A DNA stretch of 64,000 bases from CAUZIZ01 sp965218775. Its GTDB lineage: Bacteria; Acidobacteriota; UBA6911; RPQK01; JAJDTT01. The first letter of the stretch is position 1. Every line of letters begins with the position of its first letter. Shown in pieces: positions 7,000-15,822 of the stretch. Under the pieces are notes generated by a model. That model had not been told where the DNA came from. It was given only the letters and a program-made list of their open reading frames with translations, and did not search any database. Location: contig CBDCLS010000006.1 in the NCBI GenBank assembly GCA_965218775.1, positions 1 through 64,000 on the forward strand, in the 5' to 3' direction. Position numbers and translations under genes: made by a program.

Positions 7000-9357
7000 A
7001 TGAAACGCTTTTGGTCCGGACTCCCTGCAGTCCAAATTGTTCTCGTCACCTTCACCGTTTTCACTATTTTTCTGCTCGTTGCTCCGGCCTTCGGAGCGAA
7101 GGGACCCAAAGACAAGCTCTCCCCCGGCCTGGCTAAAGTCTTGGAGATCCTGGAGGACAAGCGGGATTACGCCTCCGAGCTTCCGCTGATCATCCAGGTC
7201 AATCCAGATTTCTTCAACCCCCGGGCAAATCCCCTGGGGCTGCAGAACGCCAAGGCCTTGCCTTTGATCCACGGCTACGCCTCCCGGGTGCCGGTTCAGG
7301 CCGTCTATGGTCTGTTGAGATCACCCATTCTGGAGTACATCACCCTGGACATGCCGCTGGATGCCAGCAGCCAGGTCCAGACGGTGGCCGACGACTTCGA
7401 CTCGGGGACCGACTATACGGGCAACGACGGCAGCGTCGACTGGAGCACGAACTGGCAAGAAGCCGGGGAGTCGAACGGACCGGGCAACGGTCTGGTGCAA
7501 GTCCTCAGCGATTCCTACTGCGCCTCCGGCAGCTGTCTGTATCTGGGAGACTACAACGAAGAGGATGATGGACCCTGGACGGCGACGCGAGGAGCGAACC
7601 TCTCGGGTTCGACTTCCGCCACGCTGAGTTATGACTACGGCTACGAGGCCCGTTCCAATGAAGGGTTTCTCAAGGTCCAGGTCCGCAGTGGTGGGGGAAG
7701 CTGGACGACTCTGACCACCTACGTGATCGAAGACGACGTGGATGTCAGCGGAGCCAGCGCTAGTTACGACATCTCCTCTCACATCGCGGCGGACACCGAA
7801 GTGCGGTTTCTGCTCACGCGTGAGGATCCTCTGAACTCATCGAGTGATGAGGTGGAGGGCTATTTCTACATCGACAATGTCCAGATCGAGTTTGAGGTGG
7901 CTGGCAGCAGCTCTGTCGCTGCCGGATCGAACGCGCTGTTGGCCACGATCGGCCTGGAGCAGTCCTACTCCGGCTCCAGCGCCCAGAATCAGATTGGCTA
8001 CCAGGGCAGTGGCGTCACGATGGCCGTCTTCGATTCAGGCCTCTCCGAGCACCTTGATCTCCTGGGCCGGGTGGTGGGACGCATCGATTTCACCGGTACT
8101 TCTCTTACGTCTCTAAAGATCCAGTCAGCTCAAGACAAGGATCCGTACGGTCACGGAACTCACGTCGCGGGCATCGCAGGTGGGAACGGAGCCACTGGCA
8201 ATCAGTACACTGGCGTTGCACCCGGTGTCGACCTGGTGGACGTCCGGGTGATCGATGGAAATGGTAGTGGTCTGACGAGTAATCTCATTCAGGCCATCGA
8301 GTGGGTAATCACGTACCGAGAAAAACTCAACATCCGTGTAGCCAACCTTTCCCTGGGCCATCCGCCAATCGAGTCCTATACAACCGATCCCTTGTGTCAA
8401 GCCGTGCGTGCCATGGTGGAGGCGGGAATCGTGACCGTAGTTTCGGCGGGCAACCTGGGAAGAACCAGCGAATATCCGGAGATCTGGGGTGGCATCACCA
8501 GCCCTGGTACGGAGCCTTCGGTCATCACCGTGGGAGCTGTCAACACCCAGGGGACTGCTACCCACTACGATGATGTGGCTACCACCTACAGCTCCCGGGG
8601 GTACACCATGCCGGACGGACTATTCAAGCCCGATCTAGTAGCTCCCGGCAATGCCATCCCTTCGCTGAAGGCAGCCAATTGCAAGATTGCCAATGACTAT
8701 CCGGAACTCGTGGTCGACGAATACCACATGTCCTTGAGCGGTACCAGCATGTCGACACCCTTCGTGAGCGGCGTGGCGGCGCTGATGCTGGAGGCCAATC
8801 CCGACCTGCATCCCAATCTCGTCAAGGCGATTCTGCTGCTGACCGCCAGCAAGATGGACAACGTCCATCCTCTGGAGCAGGGCAACGGATTTTTGAACGC
8901 CTATACGGCGGTCAAGCTGGCCGAGGTAGTCGATGTGGCAAGCCAGACGATACTAGCCAACGTCGATCCTCACTGGGTCCTCGAAGGCGAGAATGGACCC
9001 GAAGAGGTCTTCTCGGGAGGCGCCTTCGTCTTCGGCGATCGGGTCTTCTACAGCGATCTGGTTTCGCCCGGAGCGGACCTCTGGGGCAACAGCATTCTGT
9101 GGAGTGATTCCATCTTCTGGAGCGATTCCATTCTCTGGTCGGACTCCATCTTCTGGAGCGACTCGATTCTGTGGTCAGACTCCATCTTGTGGAGTGATTC
9201 CATCCTCTGGAGCGATTCCATTCTCTGGAGTGATTCTATCCTGTGGTCGGACTCGATCCTGTGGAGCGATTCGATTCTCTGGTCGGACTCCATCTTCTGG
9301 AGTGATTCCATTCTCTGGAGCGACTCCATCCTCTGGAGCGACTTCGAAGGAGACTGA
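7000..9357 (+). CDS. Subtilisin-family (S8) secreted protease with beta-sandwich insert and WSDSI repeat tail
   Basis: This is a 785-aa secreted serine protease. The ATG at 7000 is preferred because GGGAGG lies 8 nt upstream and a signal peptide ending APAFGA follows. The propeptide (about 30-120) resembles inhibitor I9. Residues about 125-310 form an inserted domain rich in Gly, Ser and Trp that looks like a jelly-roll (MAM or CBM-like) fold. The catalytic triad is D345 (AVFDSG), H385 (DPYGHGTHVAG) and S583 (LSGTSMSTP). The tail (about 695-785) has 14 tandem hexapeptides of the form WSDSI(L/F). It lies 5 bp upstream of a second S8 gene, so the two are probably co-transcribed. The tail could bind the cell surface or mediate self-association; that is inference. 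Confidence 0.9.
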   Translation: MKRFWSGLPAVQIVLVTFTVFTIFLLVAPAFGAKGPKDKLSPGLAKVLEILEDKRDYASELPLIIQVNPDFFNPRANPLGLQNAKALPLIHGYASRVPVQAVYGLLRSPILEYITLDMPLDASSQVQTVADDFDSGTDYTGNDGSVDWSTNWQEAGESNGPGNGLVQVLSDSYCASGSCLYLGDYNEEDDGPWTATRGANLSGSTSATLSYDYGYEARSNEGFLKVQVRSGGGSWTTLTTYVIEDDVDVSGASASYDISSHIAADTEVRFLLTREDPLNSSSDEVEGYFYIDNVQIEFEVAGSSSVAAGSNALLATIGLEQSYSGSSAQNQIGYQGSGVTMAVFDSGLSEHLDLLGRVVGRIDFTGTSLTSLKIQSAQDKDPYGHGTHVAGIAGGNGATGNQYTGVAPGVDLVDVRVIDGNGSGLTSNLIQAIEWVITYREKLNIRVANLSLGHPPIESYTTDPLCQAVRAMVEAGIVTVVSAGNLGRTSEYPEIWGGITSPGTEPSVITVGAVNTQGTATHYDDVATTYSSRGYTMPDGLFKPDLVAPGNAIPSLKAANCKIANDYPELVVDEYHMSLSGTSMSTPFVSGVAALMLEANPDLHPNLVKAILLLTASKMDNVHPLEQGNGFLNAYTAVKLAEVVDVASQTILANVDPHWVLEGENGPEEVFSGGAFVFGDRVFYSDLVSPGADLWGNSILWSDSIFWSDSILWSDSIFWSDSILWSDSILWSDSILWSDSILWSDSILWSDSILWSDSILWSDSIFWSDSILWSDSILWSDFEGD

Positions 9358-9362
9358 TCGCC

Positions 9363-11240
9363 ATGTGGAAAAAAGGAACCTCATTTGTTCACCAGATAAG
9401 AAATCAGAGAGTTAACGCCATGAAGGCAATATTGAAATCCAATTTAACAGAGAAGAGGAACTGGCGAATCGCACTGGGAATCCTGGGCGGACTGTTCCTG
9501 ACGGTAAACCTGCACGCCCAACTTCCCCCCGGGATCGCCAAGAAACTGTCCCCGGTTTTGAAGGAAGAGGTCGAGTTCCTCTCGTACCATCCCCACTACG
9601 ACTACCCCATGCGGGTGATTGTTCAGGTGCAGCCGGACTTTTTTACACGAACTCGACGAGAGTCGAGCCGAGCGGGACGACCGCTCGAGAACACCTTGTC
9701 GCTGGTGCGGGGGTTCACGGCCCAGCTCACCAGTTCCCAGATCCGTTTGTTGCTCCGTTCTCAACTGGTGCAATACGTGACAATTGACGCCGCGATTCGT
9801 GCTGCTCACCAGCCGGGCGATGCGGAAAGGGGGACTCCATTCGATTTCCTGGCCCCCATCGGTGCCGATCAGGCACATGAAATGGGCTATGACGGCGGCA
9901 GCGGTCTCGGGATAGCAGTTTTTGACTCCGGGATTACCCACCATCGGGACCTGGACGGTCGCGTCGAAGCGGTAGTGGATTTTACGGGGGGCAGCGCCGC
10001 GGAATTCGAAAAGGACGAGGGGAGCGATCCTTACGGACACGGCACCGCCGTCGCCGGTGTCATCGGTGCCCTGGGTCGCGAGGATAAGATCTGGGATGGC
10101 GTAGCACCCGGCGTGAAGTTTATCGACGTTCGGGTGATCAACCAGGGAGGTTGGGGGCTCACGAGCCATTTGATTCAGGCGATCGACTGGGTCATTGCCA
10201 ATCGGGAGCAATACGACATCCGGGTAGCGAATATGTCCCTCGGCCATCCTACCCTGGAGTCCTATCAGAACGATCCCCTGTGTCAGGCCGTCGAACGAAT
10301 GGTAGATGCTGGCATCGTCACCGTGGTTTCGGCGGGGAACCTAGGCAGGACCGACCAACATTCCAAGATCTGGGGAGGGATCACCAGCCCAGGAACCGAT
10401 CCCGCGGTCATCACGGTCTCGGCCATCAACACCCGGGGGACCCCCACGCATTCTGACGATATCGCCACCAGCTATGGCTCCCGAGGCCCAGCGTACAGCA
10501 GTGGCCTGTTCAAGCCGGATCTGTCTGCTCCCGGCAACCGGATTCCTTCGCTCCGGGCTGAAGGCGGCTCGATCGCTATCAATCACCCCGATCTGGTGTT
10601 GGATGAGAACTACATGCTTCTAAGTGGATCTAGCATGGCCACCGCGGTTGTCAGCGGAACCGTGGCCCTTATGCTCAATAAGAACCAAGACCTGAACCCA
10701 AACTTGGTAAAGACGCTCCTGATGTTGACGGCGACTAAGCTCAAAGAGCCGCACATGCTGGAACAGGGCAACGGCATGGTCAACGCGTTGACCGCCGTAC
10801 GCTTAGCCGAGGTACTCGATATTCCGGCTAAGAAAGTCAAAGAGCCAGTAGCACCCTTCTGGAACCTCAATGGAGAAGAGGTCTGGGCCGGTGGAGCCTT
10901 TGCCTATGCCGATCAGATCGTCTACTCCGGCCTGGTGGCTGATCCTTCTTTGAATTCGTTCTGGGGCGACGGCGTGTTCTGGTCCGATGGAGTGTTCTGG
11001 AGCGATGGAGTGTTCTGGAGCGATGGCGTCTTTTGGTCCGACGGCGTTTTCTGGTCCGATGGTGTCTTCTGGAGTGACGGCACTCTGGCCTGGAGCAACG
11101 GTGTTTTTTGGTCCGACGGCGTCTTCTGGAGTGATGGGGTCTTCTGGTCCGATGGTGTCTTCTGGTCCGATGGTGTTTTCTGGTCGGACGGCACCGAGGT
11201 GCACCTTCATTCGGACACCCTGGCGGGTGATCCCAACTGA
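9363..11240 (+). CDS. Subtilisin-family (S8) secreted protease with WSDGV repeat tail
   Basis: This is a 625-aa secreted serine protease. The ATG at 9363 has AAGGAG about 10 nt upstream, overlapping the end of the preceding gene. An in-frame ATG at 9420 would give a more typical signal peptide ending NLHA, so the true start is uncertain. The triad is D188 (AVFDSG), H226 (DPYGHGTAVAG) and S424 (LSGSSMATA). It lacks the beta-sandwich insert of the preceding protease but is otherwise very similar in the catalytic domain, which suggests tandem duplication. The tail carries about 13 hexapeptides of the form WSDGVF, parallel to the WSDSI tail of the first enzyme but with different filler residues. 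Confidence 0.9.
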   Translation: MWKKGTSFVHQIRNQRVNAMKAILKSNLTEKRNWRIALGILGGLFLTVNLHAQLPPGIAKKLSPVLKEEVEFLSYHPHYDYPMRVIVQVQPDFFTRTRRESSRAGRPLENTLSLVRGFTAQLTSSQIRLLLRSQLVQYVTIDAAIRAAHQPGDAERGTPFDFLAPIGADQAHEMGYDGGSGLGIAVFDSGITHHRDLDGRVEAVVDFTGGSAAEFEKDEGSDPYGHGTAVAGVIGALGREDKIWDGVAPGVKFIDVRVINQGGWGLTSHLIQAIDWVIANREQYDIRVANMSLGHPTLESYQNDPLCQAVERMVDAGIVTVVSAGNLGRTDQHSKIWGGITSPGTDPAVITVSAINTRGTPTHSDDIATSYGSRGPAYSSGLFKPDLSAPGNRIPSLRAEGGSIAINHPDLVLDENYMLLSGSSMATAVVSGTVALMLNKNQDLNPNLVKTLLMLTATKLKEPHMLEQGNGMVNALTAVRLAEVLDIPAKKVKEPVAPFWNLNGEEVWAGGAFAYADQIVYSGLVADPSLNSFWGDGVFWSDGVFWSDGVFWSDGVFWSDGVFWSDGVFWSDGTLAWSNGVFWSDGVFWSDGVFWSDGVFWSDGVFWSDGTEVHLHSDTLAGDPN

Positions 11241-11310
11241 GTGAGTCGAGTTGATAGGCAAAGGATCCTGAGACTTCGGGTTCGCCCTGCTCACACGGGA
11301 GCAAAACGAA

Positions 11311-12447
11311 ATGACACTCTTTAGGGAGGGGATGCCAACCAAGGCGAAGCTGTACGTCCTGGCGATCACGCTTCTGGGGTGTTCACTGGTTCCCTACTGT
11401 CTCTATGCGGTGCTGAACTCCCCGAATGGGAACTGGCTCTACCTGGCGGCCTTGACCGCCGTGACGAGCTGTTTTGCGGTCAAGGTGCAATTGGCGACCG
11501 GGAAGAAGGGATCTGTTACGATCAGCGTCAGTGATTTCTTCATCTTCGCTTCGATCTTACTCTTCGGTCCCGCAGTAGCGGTGGTCATCGCGGCCATCGA
11601 AGGACTGATTGCTAGCCTGAAAGTCCGAATCAAGCAAACCTACAAGTACCTGTTTAATGTGGCTCAGGTCGCACTGGGGGCCTTCCTGGTCGCTCAGGTT
11701 TTCGATCGACTGGGAGGCGGGACAGTCAGTCTGGATTCCACGCGCCTGGCAGATGTCCCCGGCCTCCTGATCGCTGCTCTTGTTTGTGGCCTTCTTTACT
11801 TCCTGATCAATTCAACCTTGGTTGCCGGGGCCGTGGCTTTGGTCACCTCCCAACCACTGGCGAAGTTATGGAAAGAGCATTTCCTGTGGCTCTCACCCAC
11901 GACCTTCATCAATGCCTCGACCGCAGTCCTGCTTTTTCTCTCCAGTAGACCCATCGATCTGTTCGCGGCCCTGGCTGGGGTTCCACTGATCCTGGGCACC
12001 TACTACGCCCACCGAGTCAAGATTTACCGTAAGGAGGCGAGTGAGAAAGCTGACTACACGGGGAGCCGCCTGTTGGGCCTGAGCCAGCTTCGGTTCTTCA
12101 AGGACTCGCTTCCGAGGCAGGCCAAAGCCTATATCCTGGCCGTCATTGTGGCCGCCGTGCCGGTTTTCCTCTACTGCGCCTACCACGCTCTGAGACGACC
12201 GGATATGAACTGGCTCTATTACAGACGCTGCCAGCGTGGGGGCTCGCCCGACCCATACTGGCAAACGCTACCCCATGCACTCGCCGTTACCCCGTGCACT
12301 CAGGAATCGGGCAGTAGCTTACCAACCTCCTCGCCTATAGCATTTCGGATTGCTTGGTCCTTCACATGTTTTCGAATGATATGCACCAGACTTGCCGTAA
12401 GAACACTGACCTCCTCCGCCGAGATCATCTGCCCAGACAGCACTTGA
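11311..12447 (+). CDS. Integral membrane sensor domain (MASE-like), apparently truncated
   Basis: Residues 1-250 form six or seven membrane helices in the style of bacterial MASE-type sensor modules that normally precede GGDEF, HD-GYP or kinase domains. From about residue 265 the sequence starts again: FFKDSLPRQAKAYILAV resembles the N-terminal LFREGMPTKAKLYVLAI, and NWLYY resembles NWLYL. After about position 12225 the similarity stops and the frame continues in unrelated low-quality sequence, overlapping the convergent gene at 12300. The simplest reading is a gene cut by the accessory island that begins here, leaving no output domain. The ATG at 11311 has GGAG about 10 nt upstream. Confidence 0.65.
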   Translation: MTLFREGMPTKAKLYVLAITLLGCSLVPYCLYAVLNSPNGNWLYLAALTAVTSCFAVKVQLATGKKGSVTISVSDFFIFASILLFGPAVAVVIAAIEGLIASLKVRIKQTYKYLFNVAQVALGAFLVAQVFDRLGGGTVSLDSTRLADVPGLLIAALVCGLLYFLINSTLVAGAVALVTSQPLAKLWKEHFLWLSPTTFINASTAVLLFLSSRPIDLFAALAGVPLILGTYYAHRVKIYRKEASEKADYTGSRLLGLSQLRFFKDSLPRQAKAYILAVIVAAVPVFLYCAYHALRRPDMNWLYYRRCQRGGSPDPYWQTLPHALAVTPCTQESGSSLPTSSPIAFRIAWSFTCFRMICTRLAVRTLTSSAEIICPDST

Positions 12448-12836
12448 TGCCTAACCACTACGCCTACAAGTCGGGCCCGACGGTCCATCCAATGGCCTAT
12501 TTCTGTCCAGACACTACTAGCCCGATCCGGTCCTTGCTCTTCTCCGAGTCGCTCGAGCAGATCAATCACTCGAGCATCGCCCAGGGCAATCTCTGATCGA
12601 AGGTCAAGTAAATTGGCATCTGAACAGGCTTCCTCGTAGATTCGCAGCAGATGTCGCGGCAGTGCCTTCGAGCGTCGACCATGTTTGAAGTTGGGATGGT
12701 TTGAACCTCGCAAGGAAGCCCCACCGTGCATGCGGCAACGGTTTCTTCCCAGCACTGGAGAATTCTGACATGAAAGGCCCTTACGCGTTTTCGCGCCGCA
12801 CGCCCGATTGTCGCTCTTTTTTCCGTCTTGAGACAT
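12300..12836 (-). CDS. HGG-motif protein, phage terminase-small-subunit-associated type
   Basis: This is a 178-aa protein. The ATG at 12836 follows AAGGAGAG. The N-terminal part has the hallmark CGAKTRKGLSC, then CRMHGGASLRGSNHPNFKHG: four Cys/His ligands suggesting a small zinc site followed by the HGG motif. This motif is common in phage, prophage and island proteins next to terminase or replication genes. The C-terminal 110 residues are helical and have no recognised domain. No terminase or portal gene is adjacent, so a phage role is not proven. It marks the left part of the accessory island. Confidence 0.7.
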   Translation of the reverse strand: MSQDGKKSDNRACGAKTRKGLSCQNSPVLGRNRCRMHGGASLRGSNHPNFKHGRRSKALPRHLLRIYEEACSDANLLDLRSEIALGDARVIDLLERLGEEQGPDRASSVWTEIGHWMDRRARLVGVVVRHQVLSGQMISAEEVSVLTASLVHIIRKHVKDQAIRNAIGEEVGKLLPDS

Positions 12837-13898
12837 TCGTCTCTCCTTTGGCTCTCGCCCGGAGCAAGCAGGCCTCCCGGGCTCGTACAACTTGGGTACG
12901 CCTGTTTCTCATGGCGGAGATAGCCTTTTCTTACTTTGAGGGCAACTAGGCGGGAACCTAGTGAGCTTCAAATCAGGTTTAGTATTCTTCGCCCGCTCAG
13001 TGGAACCCTCCACAAGGAAGAGTGTTCGGAGTAAGCGTGGCAACATGCTGGCGCAGGAAGACCTCGACGACGTCCGCCTCTTGGCCATCATCATCTGCGC
13101 GGCAGATAGGTTTTCGAATTCTGTGCGACGACTCTTTCGTGGATCGGAATTGCCGGCAGACGTAAGCGCATCCTGGTCTCGATCAGGGCGACGAGTCCTC
13201 GCTCTCCGGCCCGGGCGACTTGGTCAAGTCCAAGATCGCTGACCCGTCGAGAGCCCTGGAAGCCGTTGCCTGTTTGTCGCCTGCTCAGAATATCAGCCAA
13301 TGTGAGTCGATCGATCATCTTCTGGGTGAAAAATCCGGGAATTGCGTGTGTTTGTGAGCCATTGTCAGCCAAGTGACAAGGCGCTCTTCAGATTTAGGAT
13401 CTGGTGCATCGGAACCCGAGTTCACCAGCCAGACCGAACAGGTGACTCGCCAATTCCTGACCAACCGAAATTTTTGTTAAGAATCATGAAAGCAACGCCT
13501 TACAGGCGTTTCAAAAGTGGCTAGAAACGCCCGAATACGAGGCAAGACCAGCTATTAACAACGATCTGCCAGCGCCAAGAGCTATTACGATATTACCCTA
13601 CGAACCAGAGACGAGGTGAGGCTGATGCTGACGAGAATCTGTTCCTGTTTGGGGTATCGGCATATTCCTCCTGGACAAAGGAGGCAGTAGGTCGTTAGGA
13701 ATCTAATCGATAGTCAATGGGATCAGAACAGAGAATCCACAAGCTCCAACCCGGAAAAGCAGGAACTGAATGCGTTCTCGTCTCGGGGGATCTGGAAGTG
13801 GCCGCACGTCAACACCCATTCCATTCGCGATCTCGATTGCGATCGGGGTCAGCAGATAGACCGGAAGTTCTTTCCGGATCCCTGCGGGGAAGACTAAC
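12837..13898. other. 1.06 kb without a convincing gene
   Basis: Several frames of 60-100 codons exist on both strands, but none has a recognisable motif or good ribosome site. The minus-strand frame 13091-13372 has a plausible helical composition and could be a degenerate fragment. A small hairpin at about 13496-13511 (ACGCC, loop TTACA, GGCGT) precedes TTTC and could be a weak terminator. Confidence 0.4.
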
Positions 13899-14813
13899 CT
13901 ACTCCTCCCATCCTGCCGCCCGCCGTCGCGGCAGAATCGCGAGCGTCCGGGCGAGTTCCTCATACACGTCACGGCCTGGCCGCCGTGGAAAATCCATTCG
14001 CTGGAATTCATGAAGTTCAGGAAACTTCCGCCAACTCCGGTCGGCGATCTTTAGCGGCAGGATCCTCCGCACGCAACCTCCTCGCTCAAGCTCTTCCTTA
14101 GCCCATGCGATCTCCCGCCTGACCCACTCGGATTCTGCCGACTGCTGAGTCGCAAGGACCAGGAACACGTCAGCGGCCCTCACCATCTGCTCCAGTCTCT
14201 GTGCCCACCGATCCGATGCGTGCAGCCTCTCAACATCGCGGTAGACGGTTACGCCACGCTTCTTGAGTTCAGCCACCAGCTTCCGTGCGGCCACGATGTC
14301 CTTGCGCGAGTAGCTCAAGAAGGCATTTCGCTGCGACATCAATCGCAGAGCAAAAGCCTCTAGAAGAACCGCACTTTCAGCCGTTACCTCCGGGATCGTC
14401 AGAAGTTTCATGCCGCGTCCGCCGGGCCTACATTCTCGTAGAGTCTTGCCAGTTACAAAATTGAGGCGATTGAGAACGCGGGATGCATTGTTGTAAGGAT
14501 AGTGCTGGCAAGCATCCCAGTCTGCCGAGACGACGAGATACGTCGGTTTGTTTTTCTCCTTGGTGGGACCGTAGCTCCTGCTGATGTACTCAGGTACGTT
14601 GCTGCTGCCCCTACAGTTTTCCAGCTTGAAGGCCAGACTGTAGTGGTTCTTTGCAGCCTTCCGAGTCACTACCCACAACGTTCCGCCGTCCCCAACTCGG
14701 GCAACAAGATGGCGGTTCGGACACGCGTAAAAGAAACTGCGTTCCGGCCTCCCCTCCCGAGCCTGATCACAGAATACGTTCCACTTCACAAAGGCAAGCG
14801 CGTGTCTTGGCAC
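13899..14813 (-). CDS. TIR-domain protein (candidate defence effector)
   Basis: This is a 304-aa protein starting with GTG at 14813 (GGGGA about 7 nt upstream). Residues about 157-300 are a TIR domain: NAFLSYSRKD at its start, GVTVYRDVERLHASD in the BB-loop region, and SEWVRREIAWA containing the W-x3-E arrangement in which Glu is catalytic in NAD-cleaving TIRs. The N-terminal 150 residues have no family I recognise; they contain FYACPNRH and a 'LWVVTR' strand and may be the sensing or ligand-binding part. It lies on the accessory island opposite a recombinase module. An NAD-hydrolysing anti-phage role fits the family, but no partner gene is obvious nearby. Confidence 0.75.
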   Translation of the reverse strand: MPRHALAFVKWNVFCDQAREGRPERSFFYACPNRHLVARVGDGGTLWVVTRKAAKNHYSLAFKLENCRGSSNVPEYISRSYGPTKEKNKPTYLVVSADWDACQHYPYNNASRVLNRLNFVTGKTLRECRPGGRGMKLLTIPEVTAESAVLLEAFALRLMSQRNAFLSYSRKDIVAARKLVAELKKRGVTVYRDVERLHASDRWAQRLEQMVRAADVFLVLATQQSAESEWVRREIAWAKEELERGGCVRRILPLKIADRSWRKFPELHEFQRMDFPRRPGRDVYEELARTLAILPRRRAAGWEE

Positions 14814-15050
14814 TCTGACGTTCCCCGAACAGGCCGACTATTGGATATCTGGTTTGCTGATAATACGTCCTGCAAACGGCGGGATCTAGCTTCGATTTTC
14901 TGTAGAAAATTTCTGCCTGATGGGTCCCCTATATAGGCGCCAGCCCCCAGGGGGCGGGTATGCCCTGGTTGCTCAGGCCTAGCCCTCTCGTAAGCTATTG
15001 GAAAATCCGGCTTAAAACCAACTTTTCTTTACTTTTTCTTTACTTTTTAC

Positions 15051-15079
15051 TTGACATAACCTAAGAGATAGGATATACT
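15051..15079 (+). promoter_or_regulatory. Sigma-70 promoter with embedded operator
   Basis: TTGACA (15051-15056) and TATACT (15074-15079) are separated by exactly 17 bp. Between them lies the inverted repeat ATAACCTA-AGAGA-TAGGATAT (7 of 8 positions symmetric), placed where a repressor would block RNA polymerase. The expected start of transcription is at or next to the ATG at 15086, suggesting a leaderless first gene. Confidence 0.75.
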
Positions 15080-15085
15080 CTGATT

Positions 15086-15238
15086 ATGCTCAAGTGTCCT
15101 CACTGCGACAAGGTCCTGCCTCTGGCCCTGTTCACTCAAGAACTGGGAAAGCGAACCTCGAAAAGGAAAGCAGACTCCAGTCGGGAGAATGGGAAAAAGG
15201 GAGGCAGGCCCCGCAAGCAAAAGGGCAGTAAACCTTAA
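15086..15238 (+). CDS. 50-aa zinc-ribbon-like small protein, probably leaderless
   Basis: The ATG at 15086 lies 6 bp after the -10 box and there is no ribosome site, so translation is probably leaderless. The 50-aa product begins MLKCPHCDK, a CxxC half-site, and ends in a very basic segment with GKKGGRPRK, which suits DNA contact. It is the first gene of a short module followed by RadC-like and recombinase genes. It may be the DNA-binding regulator that recognises the operator overlapping its own promoter; that is inference. Small proteins with a 'GGRPRK' tail are common in mobile elements. Confidence 0.6.
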   Translation: MLKCPHCDKVLPLALFTQELGKRTSKRKADSSRENGKKGGRPRKQKGSKP

Positions 15239-15313
15239 CCCGGTGAAGCGGGCCTGACGGGTGTTCGAGCACCCGACAGACCCTGACCACCACAACCTAC
15301 ATCGGAGGTTGCG

Positions 15314-15796
15314 ATGACTACTCCAAGTTTAACCCAAACCTACACGATCAAAGAATTCCAGCTCCTGGTGAAAGACTCGCCAGTCATCCCTGCTGAGATT
15401 CAGCCCTTCGTGGGCATCCAGTACTGTTCCTCAAACCAAGTCTATCGGGCATTCCAGCATCTGGCATCGATGCCGATAGAAACGTTCCTGGTACTGCACC
15501 TGGACGGCAAGAACCGCATGGTTGGCATGACCACGTGCAGCATGGGTTCGATGACTGCGAGCCTGGTTCACCCGCGGGACGTTTTCCGGCCTGCCATCGC
15601 CAATCTGACCGCAGGGCTGATCCTGATCCACAATCACCCTTCCGGTGATCCTTCACCCAGCCAGGAAGATATCCAGATCACACAGCGGCTCTGTGAGGCT
15701 GGCAAGCTGATCGGTATCAGGTGCCTAGATCACGTCGTGATCGGTGGACAGGGCCGTTATTTCAGCTTTGCCGATCAGGGAATGCTCACCTCATAA
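15314..15796 (+). CDS. RadC-like JAB-domain protein
   Basis: This is a 160-aa protein with the JAMM metal-site signature ILIHNHPSGDPSPSQED (His-x-His ... Asp) and the family ending HVVIGGQGRYFSF. A good GGAGG site precedes the ATG at 15314. It is shorter than chromosomal RadC (about 225 aa) because the N-terminal helix-hairpin-helix part is missing, as in versions carried by plasmids, phages and islands. It sits between the small zinc-ribbon gene and the recombinase and is probably part of the same mobile module. The exact biochemical role of this family remains unsettled. Confidence 0.85.
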   Translation: MTTPSLTQTYTIKEFQLLVKDSPVIPAEIQPFVGIQYCSSNQVYRAFQHLASMPIETFLVLHLDGKNRMVGMTTCSMGSMTASLVHPRDVFRPAIANLTAGLILIHNHPSGDPSPSQEDIQITQRLCEAGKLIGIRCLDHVVIGGQGRYFSFADQGMLTS

Positions 15797-15822
15797 CCGG
15801 ATAAAGAAAGCGAGATAGATCA

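Noticed and set aside
9048..9329. Minus-strand 'MESLQRMESLQ' repeat frame and other repeat frames opposite the protease tails
   Set aside because: They are the reverse reading of the 18-bp tail repeats; the plus-strand frame is continuous with a protease catalytic domain.
12961..13372. Possible small genes on both strands
   Set aside because: Overlapping frames of similar size on opposite strands, none with a ribosome site, motif or clear coding composition.
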